From Odontocerum albicorne (lineage: Eukaryota; Arthropoda; Insecta; Trichoptera; Odontoceridae): a stretch of 64,000 nucleotides of DNA. Shown here one piece after another: positions 21,620 through 33,178 of this stretch (positions within the stretch are counted from its first letter, which is position 1; the number at the start of each line of letters is the position of its first letter). Under the pieces are notes generated by a model. The model did no database searches. It was not told the DNA's origin and saw nothing but the letters and a program-made list of their open reading frames with translations. The position numbers and the translations under genes are program-made. The stretch covers positions 25,320,476-25,384,475 of the forward strand of contig OX463841.1 in NCBI GenBank assembly GCA_949825065.1, given 5' to 3'.

Positions 21620-22690
21620 ACATAAACTGAAGCAAGATTGGTGAGAAACTATTTTTACACTGGCATATTGGTAATTGAAGATTAAAGCATTCCTCGAAAA
21701 GAAAGAACCCTTAATAGAGGGCCCGCACAATGAAATGTTTCCTCAAATATTTCAAAACAGGTCAATTGTAGGTTGGATATATTTTGCATATACTGTGGTA
21801 CCTCGGGTTACGAACTTAATTCTTTCTTTGATTCCGTTCGCGAGCCGAAATGTTCGCAAACCGAAGCAATTTTTATATATACAAAAAATATATTTTATAT
21901 ATTCTGTATATTATATACAGGGTATCCCGTATTGAGTGAATCGTATTTAAGGTGGTGATAGATTGGGTCAAGACCAATATCAAAACTTGACCTCAGTAAA
22001 AACCTTACCGTTTTTAAGTTATTCGGACTTTTGTAAAATTTCGTAAAATCCCTACCTTGCATCAGATTTTTTGCTGCGTTGTGTACAAATCACCATTTTC
22101 GTAATTTTTTTTTATTGTAAAATACTTTTGAATAGTAGCCTTATCCATCGCATACAAAATGATTCCCAAAATTATTAGGGGTGTACAATAAAATTACTTG
22201 GAAAAATAAAAAAAATCTTAATTAACATTTTTACGCTAAATTTTGGTTTTCTGTCGTAAAAAAAATTGTACTGGGCATTTCCAGACTACTACTTTAAAAA
22301 GTTGCTGAGTTAATGGATATTCCAGAATAGTGCATTACTATTAGATTTTTTTCACGAAAAACGAAATAATGCTATTTTTTATTCAAAAGGGGCTGATTCT
22401 GACCAAAGTTCAAGTGAAAGGTAGAGTGGGTTTCACGATAGTTTGCACTACTGGTGTAGGATGACCATATTTTAATTTATTTTGTAATATATTATTATAT
22501 ATTTTTAAATATTGTCTATCTCATATTTTCTATTCGAATAAAACACTTACTTACCATAATAATAATAATATAATATCAGATTGAGGTATGTACCTAATGA
22601 CTTTAATGAAATCAATGGTCAATGTAAAATTTAATTATTTATTCAATATGCAAAGAAAACATAATTAACACTAATAAATACTAAGACCAA

Positions 22691-24285
22691 TTAATCGTCG
22701 CTATCGTCGCTTGAATTGATATTTATTAAAAATTGATTGAGATCAGTTATACTGTCCACAGCTACTTCATTTTCCCAGTATTTGAATTCCGTTTCGTGTA
22801 CATGCCGGCAAACATTACTCCACTCGTCGCTTGAAATCAAAGAAACCTTCTCTTTGACCAACCTTTCGACAGAATTCAACGTCATATCAGTGTTTCTAGA
22901 GCCCACATATCCCTTGATAGAAGCCCAAACCTTTTCTATTGGATTGAGATCTGGATGGTAGGGTGGAAGCCGTAAAACATCGTGTCCATTATTCTGAAAT
23001 AACCTGGCATATTCCTTGAATACACTTTGGTGTCTTAAGATTAACCGATATAATTCTGGATTAAGCATTTCACTTGAAAAAGAGATACTCTTCTGAGTCA
23101 GCCATTGAATCATATCGGCCTTCTTGGAATTTGATGTTGGTGCAGGATTCATTACTTAATTATGGTATGAAGCGTTATCAATTACCATCACAGATCTCGG
23201 TTCTTAGTTGGGAATAAGTTTTTTCGTAAGCCATTTCTGATAGTTGTTGTAGTTCATGTCATCATGGTAGTCTCCAGTTTTTTGGTGAGATTTGTATATG
23301 AGTAGGCCATTAGGTATGAAACCTTTCACTTCCAGCATGTACAATAATGAAACGGGATCCCTTTGAAATGGGCTTTCGAAGTCCCTCTTCAGATTCATCG
23401 CTCCATGCTCTCGATGACACGTGGCTAGTATGAACATATGTTTTATCCGTGTACACGATTTTTCTACCTGCTTCTCGGTATTGTTTGACTGCCCTTAAAT
23501 ATGATATTAATTTAAATACTATGTCTGGTTTTCCCCTCAAAATATTTAAATTGTCTCGCGTTGCATGCCAGCGAAATCCATTTTTTTATTATTCTTCTCA
23601 GGATTGACTCAGATCCATTAAAATTAATTGATTCTTGCAACACTGGAAACAATTTTGGGATTGTAGGCAACATTTGTTCTTTAATGTGAAAATCATACAT
23701 ACACCTCCTTATTACACATTCATCAAAACTGTTTACAGATACTTTGTTTTGTCAATTTTTTGTTTTTTTTGGAGACCTAATGGCATCTCCTTTTCCGTTT
23801 TTGTTAAAGGAAGATGTTATCGTTTAAATCGTTTTTGGCGATACCCCAGTTGCCATCGAAACTTCGTTAATAAGAATCATTCTCTAAAAAAAATATTATT
23901 AAAACTTCTTGATAAAAAATGTCCGTACACAAAAACATAAACTATTTCATATAGCCAAAAACTATTATTATTATATATCTAATATGGCATAAATGAACAT
24001 GATCGCAAGCTAAACTGATATTGTATTACTGGCAATTTAATTCAATATCTTTTAAAACTAAATTGAACTTAACTTTTTTTATAGTATTAGGTATTTACAA
24101 ATATTGTAAATTTTTTAACTACTCCTACCATAAGGTGATTCAATGAAGAATAAATAAAAATCCTGAATATTTACCTCCTCACTAGTGTCCCGTCATCTCT
24201 TGATGTAATTATAAACATTCAAAACCACTTCTTTAGTTTGTCCGCACAATGCTCTTCCTTTTCCTAACTTCGTAACTCCAGACAT
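22691..24285 (-). pseudogene. DDE_3-superfamily transposase, broken, copy 2
   Basis: Identical to 11934-13528, with the same stops and frameshifts. Identical disabling lesions show that decay came before the 10.7-kb duplication. Confidence 0.85.
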
Positions 24286-24905
24286 TATGGTCACCGTATT
24301 TTTCGTCAAATAAACACTGCGCGCGCACGCTTTAAACGTCAAACGGAATGCATCAACCAACCACGGCATAGATACTTACTAATACACTGACACATTTTTT
24401 ATAGTACGCACTAAACTTATCAATGTGTTAAAAAGGGCAAGGTATCCTGACACGCACTATATTAATGCAAAATCTACTTCATTTTGTTTCTGTCACCTAT
24501 TAACTTTTGTAATTCGTGTTAGCAATGTCTTATTGTAGCGCCAGATTCCACTTCCTGCCACCGATTGGTTTAAACTGAACAAAAGGTGAGATAGATAGCA
24601 AATGGCGTCCATTTGCTCTCTCGCTCTTTGTCGTGTCAAAACATGTAAGCCTTGACTATCAGTACGATACCTTACACTGTGCGCGTCGCATCTCCTTTCT
24701 CGCTAATTATTGTTTTCATACCTACTGTTTTTGCTTTGGACCCGGACTTTGTTTTGCCTAACGATTTGGAGTTGTGTGAACTTAATATTTTGGCGTTCCC
24801 CTGGATTTTGTTGTGTTTATCTACTTGAACTTTTTTTGTGGTCATGACGACTTGGCTTCCTCTTTGACTTTTTGCATCCTGTGGTGACAAGCAACTATTA
24901 CTAAC

Positions 24906-25788
24906 ATGGCGAACCGAAATTTTGGGTATACTCCACGTGAGTATGCCGAAATGCATTTAATTTATGGCGAAGCGGGTCGTAGTGTCAGAGCTGCTGCAGC
25001 ACTTTACGCTGATCGCAGTATTTCCCTAATCGCAGGCATCCTAACTATGGGGTGCTCATCAGAACTCACAACGCGTACATGGAAGCCAGAATCCCTGGCC
25101 GACGTGGTTGTGAAGGACGGTCTCAAACTGTACATGATGATACAATTTTGCAGGAAAGGGAAGAAGACCCGTCAATTTCCGTGCGGATGATCCAACAGCG
25201 TACGGGTATACCAAAAACTACCTTGCACAGAGTTTTAAAAATATATGCATTTCATCCCTACCACATTCAACACGTACATACCCTGTTACCAAGAGACTAC
25301 GCACAAAGAGTCCAATTTTGCCGCCGAATGTTGCAAAAACACCAAGCAGCTGACTTTTTAAATAAAGTTTTATGGAGTGATGAATCTGCCTGCAAGAGGG
25401 GTGGCTACATAAACCTACACAATATTCATAGCTGGCAGCTTGAAAACCCATACGGAGTTTTTGGAAGAACAACTGCCACTCCTCCCGAAGATGTTCCTCT
25501 AGAACTACGGAGTACAATGTGGCTGCAGAATGATGGATGCCCTGCGCATTATGGTCGACAAGTAAGAGTCCACTTGGACAACGCGTACCGTGGGCGGTGA
25601 TTGGTCGTCTTGGGGCAATTCTGTGGCCTCCTCGGTCACCTGACCTTAATCCTCTGGATTATTTTTACTGGGGCTGTCTAAAAGATAAAGTTTACCATAA
25701 AGCCATTCGCAACGAGGTTGAACTGCGCCAACGAGTGAATGCGGCTGGCCGTGAAATTTCGACGCACAGTTTGAGATTGCTGAAGTGA
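24906..25788 (+). pseudogene. Tc1-like transposase (DUF4817-type), broken, copy 2
   Basis: Identical to 14149-15031, including the ~50-residue deletion between LENPYGVFG and PPEDVPLELR. Confidence 0.85.
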
Positions 25789-26596
25789 TCATTTTTGAGG
25801 AGATGCCGAGCTTGCATCAGGACAGGAGGGCGACAATTCGAGCATCTCCTATAAAATTAATTAAATAAAACAATTTTTTAATATTTTAATTTGTGTTTCG
25901 TGAAATTAAATCACACAAACTTGCGCATTAATGCTACAATAGGCACGCTACGAGAAAACAAATGAAGTATATTTTGCATCAATACATTTTACTTGAATTT
26001 TGGTCAGAATCAGCCCTTTTTGAATAAAAAATAGTATTATTTCGTTTTTCGTAAAATTTTTTAATAGTGTTGCACTATTCTGAAATTTCCATTAAATGAG
26101 CAACTTTTTAAAGTAGTATTCTGGAAATGCCCAGTATAATTTTTTTTACCACAGAAGGCCAAAGTTTAGCGTAAAAATGTTAATTAAGATTTTTTTTATT
26201 TTTCCAAGTAATTTTATTGTACACCCCTAATAATTTTGGAAATAATTTTATATGCAATAGATAAGGCTACTATTCAAAAGTATTTCATGATAAAAAAAAA
26301 TTACGAAAATGGTGATTTGTACACAATACAGCAAAAAATCTGGTGCAAGGTAGGGATTTTACGAAATTTTACAAAAGTCCAAATAACTTAAAAACGGTAA
26401 GGTTTTTACTGAGGTCAAGTTTTGATATTCTGGTAGGTCTTGACCCAATCTATCACCACCCTAAATATGATTCACTCAATACGGGACACTCTGTATATAA
26501 AAAGCAAAAAAAAATTGTATCAAGAATAACGACAAACAATGTTTACAACGCGCGCACCTGAGAACAACTAATGCGTAATTGCGTAGTGCGCCGTTA

Positions 26597-27578
26597 GGCC
26601 GCCGTTACACGCTCAATCTGGATCGCAATCCGCGATCCAAATCGACAATCACGGATTGACGGATCGCGCGACTACATTAGGCCGCCATTACACGCTTAAT
26701 CTGGATCGCAATCCGCGATCCAAATCGACGATCTCGGATTGACGGATCGCGCGACTACATTACACGATCAATCCGATTTCCATCAGTCCACACCCCGCAG
26801 CCGCAGCGGCAACATCTTTCTCAACTCAAAATGGACGTAAAAATAAAAAAATATAAGCTGTTGTAGCCCTAGTTCTGGCCGTAACTTTGTAAAAGCGAGT
26901 TCGAAGGAAACGTTGGGTTAAACAGTGGCTACGAATGAGATAATTGTATACCCATTTAAATCTACTAAAATAAATACGATTAACTGCTAAAAAAGATGAC
27001 TATAAAAATTACTTCAGGATGAGTGGAAAATGTTTTGACGAGTTGTTAGAAATGATAACCTCATACATATCTAAACAAGATACTTGTATGAGAAAAAGTA
27101 AAACACCTGAAGAAAAATTAGCAGTAACATTGCGTTATCTTGCTCCAGGCAGAAATATTGAAGACCTTAAATTTTCTATCATGTCTCCTGCATCTATCAG
27201 TGAAGCTTGAATTTGTATTTTTTTTTTAATTTTCTCCTATAATTCGATCTCAGACATTTTTTTTTCTCACGTCAACTTGTTTATTTATTTATTTATCGTC
27301 AATTCAGCCGATTGCGGCTTTATTTTCTTTAAAATTCCCGATAGAGAGCATACGTCCATCTCTATCAGTGTGTAAACGCCGACTGACGCGATCTTACACG
27401 ACATCACACGAACAATCCCGATCGCGAGCAGCGAATCGCAAGCGTGATTTCAAAATATCCAGATATTTTGCGATCCGATTGATCAATCCATCAATCCGCT
27501 CATTACACGGTCAATCTTGACCGCGATCATTGATTGCGATCACGGATTGCGATCCAGATTGAGCGTGTAACGGGGGCC
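26597..27578. mobile_element. PIF/Harbinger element, copy 2
   Basis: Identical to 15840-16821, with TTA target duplications and the doubled 83-bp left end. The transposase remnant lies at 27019-27210 (plus). Confidence 0.9.
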
Positions 27579-28157
27579 TTACAACTAATTCGTGAGCCGA
27601 TGCATTGTACGCAGGTCGAGTCAAAATTTGTTCGGAAATTGTGTTCGTAAGCCGATTTGTTCATGACTAGAGGCGCTCGTGACCCGAGGTTTGACTGTAT
27701 AGGTTAAATTGATCATTTAATAATCCAAAGAACATAAAGCACGTGTGAAATGAACGTTTTGAGGTCGGCTTTTTCACTATATAGGTATGCCTAGCTCTAT
27801 TATATTACCTTACTGAATTCAATCATCGTTTAAAGTACCAAAATATTAGTTCTTTATCTTTTTGTCGGTAGAAATGTTGTGAAAATTCATTTAAAATGCA
27901 ATAACTATTAAAATATTGTTTTTCCCCTAAAGGTTTGAATTTATTTTACGGTGTTTACATATATAATATACGAGTAGTTTAGAGAGAATACAGCGTCGAT
28001 TAATTAGGTTTATACACTATAAAATGTGCTGTATAAATGGTCAATTCTTATTATGATTTTCCTAGCTCGTTCAATTAATCTGTTTGTGAACTCCCTCCAG
28101 GCTCATGCGACAATATCAATTGTTCTATTTTAGTAATCAAGCAACTTAAAATTCCCC

Positions 28158-28247
28158 AATCGCTAGGCTGAGCAGGACGGAGAATCAGTGTGGACACCTG
28201 ACAATCGCTAGGCTGAGCAGGACGGAGAATCAGTGTGGACACCTGAC
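28158..28247. repeat. 45-bp tandem pair, copy 2
   Basis: Same as 17401-17490. The uninterrupted old repeat follows at 28412-28757, with its hairpin at 28534-28569. Confidence 0.8.
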
Positions 28248-29779
28248 AAATCCATTTAAACATTCCTTGAACCCATATAAACTGGGTTTGAAAACAATTT
28301 TTCTTTTTCTTGACTCGCAACGATTAGTCGGATGTTATATATTTATTTATTTTCTTATTAATTAATGTATTTGTTTTTCTTTGCTATTTTCTTATATTGT
28401 TGAAATTAAAATCTCAACTGTTTATTTGAATAAAATAAAACAAATCGTTTACCGGAAAAAATCAAGATTTCTTTTATTATCGAGGGCACTTAAAAAATTA
28501 CGTAAGCTTGGTTACAAATAAATTTTAGACTGGCATATTGGCAGGGGAGGAATCTCCTCTGCCAATATGACTCCTCCAAAAAAAGAACCCTACATCGAGC
28601 CCATGCAAAATTTACTCGAATAACTCAAAACATGTCTATTATGAGTTAACTTTTTTTGTCTATATACGTGTGTGTGTCCAATTGACGTTTTATCAATAAA
28701 ATGCTAAATAAGATCAAGCAGGTGTAAAATTAACGTTTTGAGGGCCGTTTTTTTACTGTATTGTGGGCTCAATTCTTGAATTACTGAAGTTCGTATAATA
28801 TAAGTAAAAAAAATCAGTTAAAAATATATCACAATTTAATATTTATAAATGATCATGTTACAAATACAATGTACTTTCAAAAGGTTGTACAAGATATTAT
28901 TAAAAACTAAAGGTTTGCTTTCTTGATAAATCCAATCCAAAAATATTCGAAAACAAAAACACGTTTAGGAGTTTAGTAAATTTGTTTACGTGCTCTGGTA
29001 GATCTTAAAATAATGTTCTTCTAACTGAGTAGATCGTAGTGAAACTAAAGGCTGCAGATGGAAGTCGTTAAGTATTCTGAACTTGTCCAGTTCTCATGAT
29101 TGGTTAAACCAGAAAATATTGATAAAAGCTTTATAGTGTTGAAAAGCTTTAGTTCTTCAACCGGACTATTTATTGACAATCTTTTTGGATTCAGTAAATT
29201 AAAATGCGTTGGGATATTTCCATTTTATGAAAATTAAACAGAAAACTGTTTTCTGTACTGATCTAAGCAGAAATATAACTGGATGAATTTTAAAATAGCG
29301 ATCCTGTTATATCTATCATAAAGATCCATTGCGATATCCCAAAGAAATACGAGTACTTGACGCTCTTAAGAAAATTAAACATTCTGTCATCTGTTCAATC
29401 ACTCTGACACCTGCCTTTCTTTCCCCATACAGCGTCGCGATTGATTGAATAATAATTATTATAAAATTTATAATCATACACCGAACTCGAGTAACCCACG
29501 ACAGTCATTTACTTTGCAATTTAGAATGCTTTTATCAAAATAATTTGAAAGAAATTCAACATATAATACAATACAACAAAAAAACATAAATATGAAAAAT
29601 ATATAAAAATGTAATAATGGAGACAGGTAAAAAATCCTTAAAATCTTAGTAAATACATAAGATATATTCTATAAATAAATAATATTTAACTATTCCAAGA
29701 AGGTGTCCAGCGCCAATAACGGATGGGGCCGCAGAGCGGCCAGAGGCGGAGCCCCTAGTTACGTTTCATAGTTAAAACT

Positions 29780-31294
29780 CTAAATTAAAAGTTTTGTTTC
29801 TTTAAGTACTCGAATCACTCTGATTATCAGTTGACGTTTATATTTCCAAATAATTGTATCCTTCACAGGGTTTTGCAAAAAATCATTACAGTTCAACAAC
29901 TCAATATGACATTTCTTCCGGTAGTGATGCAAGTGTGCATATTCAGTGCTTATGTTATATGTATCCGTAGTACCTGACTCATATTCAATTGGCATGTGGT
30001 TATGAACACCGATAACATTCTGTGTGTTAAAAAATGATTTGACATATTCAAAAGGGTCTGTGAAATTTCTAGATCGGTAGACATGTTGCGACATGTGCAT
30101 ATAGGAAGGAATATTCAAATGCGGTGACTCTGGATCCATGTGGTCCATGAAATAGATATTTCTAACATTGTACGATGCATAAGAGATATTTAATGTTTTA
30201 GTATCGCTAACGATTCTATGTATTAAACTCGGCCAATCCTCGTCCTCTACAGGAACAATTATTTCATCGATATCTAAAAGTACTACGAAATCATACGCAT
30301 ACATGTTTCTGTAGAAACAGTCGTTGTAGGTAATAATTTCGTTAAGATATTGCTGGTATATATTATCATCCAAAAACACGTGTTGAAGGAAAGGTATGTT
30401 CGGTTGTCCAAATGGAAGCGTGAGTGATCTGCAATCAATGTCTCCGCGGCTCTTATAATAATCTATAACCTTTCTCATATTCGGATGCACTTCGTACTCG
30501 TACATGAACACTTTATCTACTCCCATGAGCTTCACGAATTCAATCCATTCTATGAGACGTGACGACATGTCTTGTTCGTAATTCAGTCCTTTTACGCAAA
30601 CGGCAATTTGTTTTTTGTTTGAAGGTTTATTGTATATTATTTTGAGAAGATTTGTTGCATTATCACATTTATTCTTAACAATTGAAATAGCAACGGGTAT
30701 TTTGATACCAATTGGTTTTATAAACGAACATGTTATTATATAAGGAATAGCTGTACTTTCCAAATCCATTTCCCAATGTTTACGCCATAAGTGCATAAAA
30801 TCGTCAGTTTTTACGATAAGTGGTTCAAACTCATCCTCAAACCACAATTGACAAAAAATATTGGTTTTTACTTGTGTGTTATCGATCATTGATAATATCC
30901 GAACGTATCCTATTTCGGACTCAGATCTCGTGTCGTAAAAAGCACTAAAGAATTGGAATGTAGTTTCTCTTGTGTTAAGAATTTGCCAATAAAAATTGTT
31001 GTATTCTATATTATAAATATGAGGAAGTACTGCACAAGATTCGTCTCTATAAAACATCGAGGACTTGAAATATTGCATTTTCCACCAGAACAGAATAGGC
31101 AAATTAGGATGTTCGTTATCCACTTGAATCAACACATTTTCTTCACTTACGGAGGGGAACGTTTTTAATTTTCCCCAAAGCATACCATTTGCGATAATTT
31201 TTATGTCGTTTTTTATTACGTATACTAAACAAAAAATCAAAATAATTAAGCATATGTAAAGAAAAGGTGATACAACATTCTTCGTTATATATTT
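29780..31294 (-). CDS. GT-B copy 2: glycosyltransferase family 92 (DUF23), main coding exon
   Basis: Identical in sequence to GT-B copy 1, including splice acceptor, membrane anchor, DIDE motif and stop. In this copy the upstream mariner is complete (31343-32487), so everything 5' of the mariner differs from copy 1: copy 1 faces the second repeat unit, copy 2 faces the original upstream DNA. If the first exon lies beyond the mariner, only copy 2 keeps it in its original position; copy 1 would need the duplicated upstream DNA or a new promoter. Intact as a coding exon. Confidence 0.9.
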   Translation of the reverse strand, partial: KYITKNVVSPFLYICLIILIFCLVYVIKNDIKIIANGMLWGKLKTFPSVSEENVLIQVDNEHPNLPILFWWKMQYFKSSMFYRDESCAVLPHIYNIEYNNFYWQILNTRETTFQFFSAFYDTRSESEIGYVRILSMIDNTQVKTNIFCQLWFEDEFEPLIVKTDDFMHLWRKHWEMDLESTAIPYIITCSFIKPIGIKIPVAISIVKNKCDNATNLLKIIYNKPSNKKQIAVCVKGLNYEQDMSSRLIEWIEFVKLMGVDKVFMYEYEVHPNMRKVIDYYKSRGDIDCRSLTLPFGQPNIPFLQHVFLDDNIYQQYLNEIITYNDCFYRNMYAYDFVVLLDIDEIIVPVEDEDWPSLIHRIVSDTKTLNISYASYNVRNIYFMDHMDPESPHLNIPSYMHMSQHVYRSRNFTDPFEYVKSFFNTQNVIGVHNHMPIEYESGTTDTYNISTEYAHLHHYRKKCHIELLNCNDFLQNPVKDTIIWKYKRQLIIRVIRVLKETKLLI

Positions 31295-31342
31295 CTGAAA
31301 GAAAAAAAAAATTATTTCACGCATCGTATGGACGTTTATATA

Positions 31343-32487
31343 TTGGGTGTTAATATAAGTTGTGCCCGTTTTTTTCCAATTTAAAAATGAGCACCAAAAG
31401 TAAAACAAAATGGTCAAGATTATACGTCATTCGAAAGAAAATTTTCTGCTCTACAAGATATTGTGTTTGCTTTTATGTTACATATATTATTTTATTTGAT
31501 TACAAGCCTTCAAAATGGAATATCAAGTAGACGAAAGTGAGCATTTTCGACACCTCCTTCTGTTCGCGTTCAATCGAGGGAATAAAACTGCCAAAGCTGC
31601 TCGCGATATTTGCGAAGTGTACGGTGAAGATGCTATGAATTAAAGGACAGCTCGTCGATGGTTTTTGCGTTTCAATGACGGTAATTTCGATCTGAAAGAC
31701 ATGGAACGTTCCGGACGACCAGTGGACTGTGATGAGGACCGCTTTAACCATATTATTCATGAAGATCCCCTTCAAACCACCGTCGAATTGGCTGAGCAGA
31801 TGAATCGTAGTCACATGACTGTATACCGCCATCTTAAATCAATGGGAAAAGTCCAGAAGTTCGGCGCTTGGGTTCCACATGTTTTGAGTGAAAACAACAA
31901 AAATCAACGTTCGACAATTTCTGCTGGTTTGCTCGCGCGTCATCGAGCTACGCATGGCCACAAGCAAAGGTTCCTTAACCGCATTTTTCATCACCTTTAC
32001 TGGTGATGAAAAATGGTTTGACAATGGTGATGAAAAAAATGGTGATGAAAAATGTTTGAAGGGGATTCTTGAATAATATGGTTTAAGCGGTCCTCATCGA
32101 AGTCCACTGGTCGTCCGGAACGCTCCATGTATTTTAGGTCGAAATTACCGTCATTGAAACGCGAAAACCATCGACGAGCTGTCCTTTAATTCATAGCATC
32201 TTCACCGTACACTTCGCAAATATCGCGAGCAGCTTTGACAGCTTTACTCCTTCGATTAAACGCGAACAGAAAGAGGTGTCGAAAATGCTCACTTTTGTCT
32301 ACTTGACATTCCATTTTGAAGGCTTGTAATAAAATAAAATAATACATGTAACGTAAAAGCAAACACAATATCTTATAGAGCAGAAAATTTTCTTTCGAAT
32401 GACATTTAATCTTTACCATTTTTTTACTTTTGGTGATCATTTTTTAATTTGAAAAAAAAATCGGACACAACTTATGTTAACACCTAA
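31343..32487. mobile_element. palindromic (5'-to-5') mariner, complete, copy 2
   Basis: TA-flanked 1,145-bp element. Left end TTGGGTGTTAATATAAGTTG; right end, on the complement, TTAGGTGTTAACATAAGTTG. Arms of about 400 bases (31343-31750; complement of 32080-32487) both carry the transposase N-terminal region, so two 5' halves face each other around a ~330-base centre. The arms differ at scattered positions, so the inverted structure is not recent. The centre still encodes GKVQKFGAWVPH and HRATHGHKQRFL; the catalytic domain is missing. Confidence 0.9.
31515..32006 (+). pseudogene. mariner transposase N-terminal half (copy 1 at 20758-21249)
   Basis: Reads MEYQVDESEHFRHLLLFAFN, stops after GEDAMN at 31641-31643, then resumes in frame with RTARRWFLRFNDGN, DLKDMERSGRPVDCDED, ELAEQMNRSHMTVYRHLKSM (HTH) and ISAGLLARHRATHGHKQRFL. 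After that the family would reach its first catalytic motif (TGDEKW). Only garbled GDEKWF and GDEK repeats remain before the sequence inverts. Not functional. Confidence 0.85.
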
Positions 32488-32676
32488 TAATATATGCATA
32501 AAGTGTTGAATGAAGGATATTTCAAACAATGCAAAAATTATTATCAGTGTGTTGGATCTTTTGGCATATATATAATATTATGTTCATACGAATATTGCAA
32601 TATCAATTGAATTTTATAAGTAGTATAAAATCTAGCAGCTGTTACGATATAATTAATTACTCAGGATTTAAAAGTA

Positions 32677-33090
32677 AAGGTTGGCCCAAAAGTCACTTCT
32701 CCATTTTAAAAAGAAATAACTTTTTTATTTCTTAATAATGCACATTTATTCTTTTATAAACAAAATCACATTTCTTTAAAATAAATTTTATTTAGTTTTG
32801 AAAATTACATCCTTTAAATAATATTTAAAGGATGTAATTTTCAAAATTAAATTTCATTGCCACTTAATTTTGACGACCTCCGTGGCCTGGTGGTAAGATA
32901 TTTGTCTGCCGATCCGGAGGTTGCGGGTTCGATCCCCGCTGGAACCCAGATTTTTTAAAATAGGATTCCAGTCTGGTTAACACTTAGGGCCTATAAAAAC
33001 ATTTTTCTGGTTGGCTGGAAGAGATTAGCACATAGCAATAAACTCGCCAGGTTAAAGAAAAAAAAAAGAAGTGACTTTTGGGCTACCCTG
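32677..33090. mobile_element. TA-flanked MITE carrying a SINE
   Basis: Ends AAGGTTGGCCCAAAAGTCAC (left) and, on the complement, CAGGGTAGCCCAAAAGTCAC (right), about 25 bases of inverted repeat with TA outside each. Non-coding. A perfect 24-base-arm hairpin lies at 32796-32846 (arms start TTTTGAAAATTACATCC, 3-base loop). A SINE fills the right half. Confidence 0.65.
32876..33075 (+). repeat. tRNA-derived SINE (best-preserved copy)
   Basis: The tRNA-like head has an A box (TGGCCTGGTGG) and B box (GGTTCGATCCC) at the usual spacing. The body includes GGATTCCAGTCTGGTTAACA and the 3' part CTGGAAGAGATTAGCACAT-AGCAATAAACTCGCCAGG, followed by an A-rich tail. Related copies lie at 42327, 48084, 52109 and, on the minus strand, about 57850. 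The 'GGAAGAGAT..AATAA..CGCC' tail resembles 3' ends of some insect LINEs that may mobilise it. Confidence 0.8.
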
Positions 33091-33178
33091 TATTTATTGA
33101 AGTTGTTAATAATTGTTATAAGAAATACCTAATTGATTCAATGTTTTGCGGAAGATAATGCTATCCTCTAGACTAGAC

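Larger units (their letters stand above)
21918..26493. mobile_element. Tc1-like element with ~500-bp TIRs, copy 2
   Basis: Identical to 11161-15736, interrupted in its left repeat by the DDE_3 element at 22424-24457. Confidence 0.85.
21793..27697. mobile_element. outer pogo/Tigger-type element with nested insertions, copy 2
   Basis: Same as 11036-16940. It contains the long-TIR Tc1-like element at 21918-26493, the DDE_3 element at 22424-24457 and the Harbinger element at 26597-27578. Confidence 0.75.
21620..32376. repeat. tandem 10,757-bp duplication, copy 2
   Basis: Direct repeat of 10863-21619 with no mismatch found. Beyond 32376 the sequence continues the mariner right arm (GAGCAGAAAATTTTC), so the right edge here is the original genomic context, just as the left edge of copy 1 is. 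Confidence 0.95.

Noticed and set aside
32876..32950. A functional tRNA gene
   Set aside because: A and B boxes are present, but the acceptor stem does not pair convincingly, no terminator follows, and the same head with the same body recurs at other sites: a SINE.
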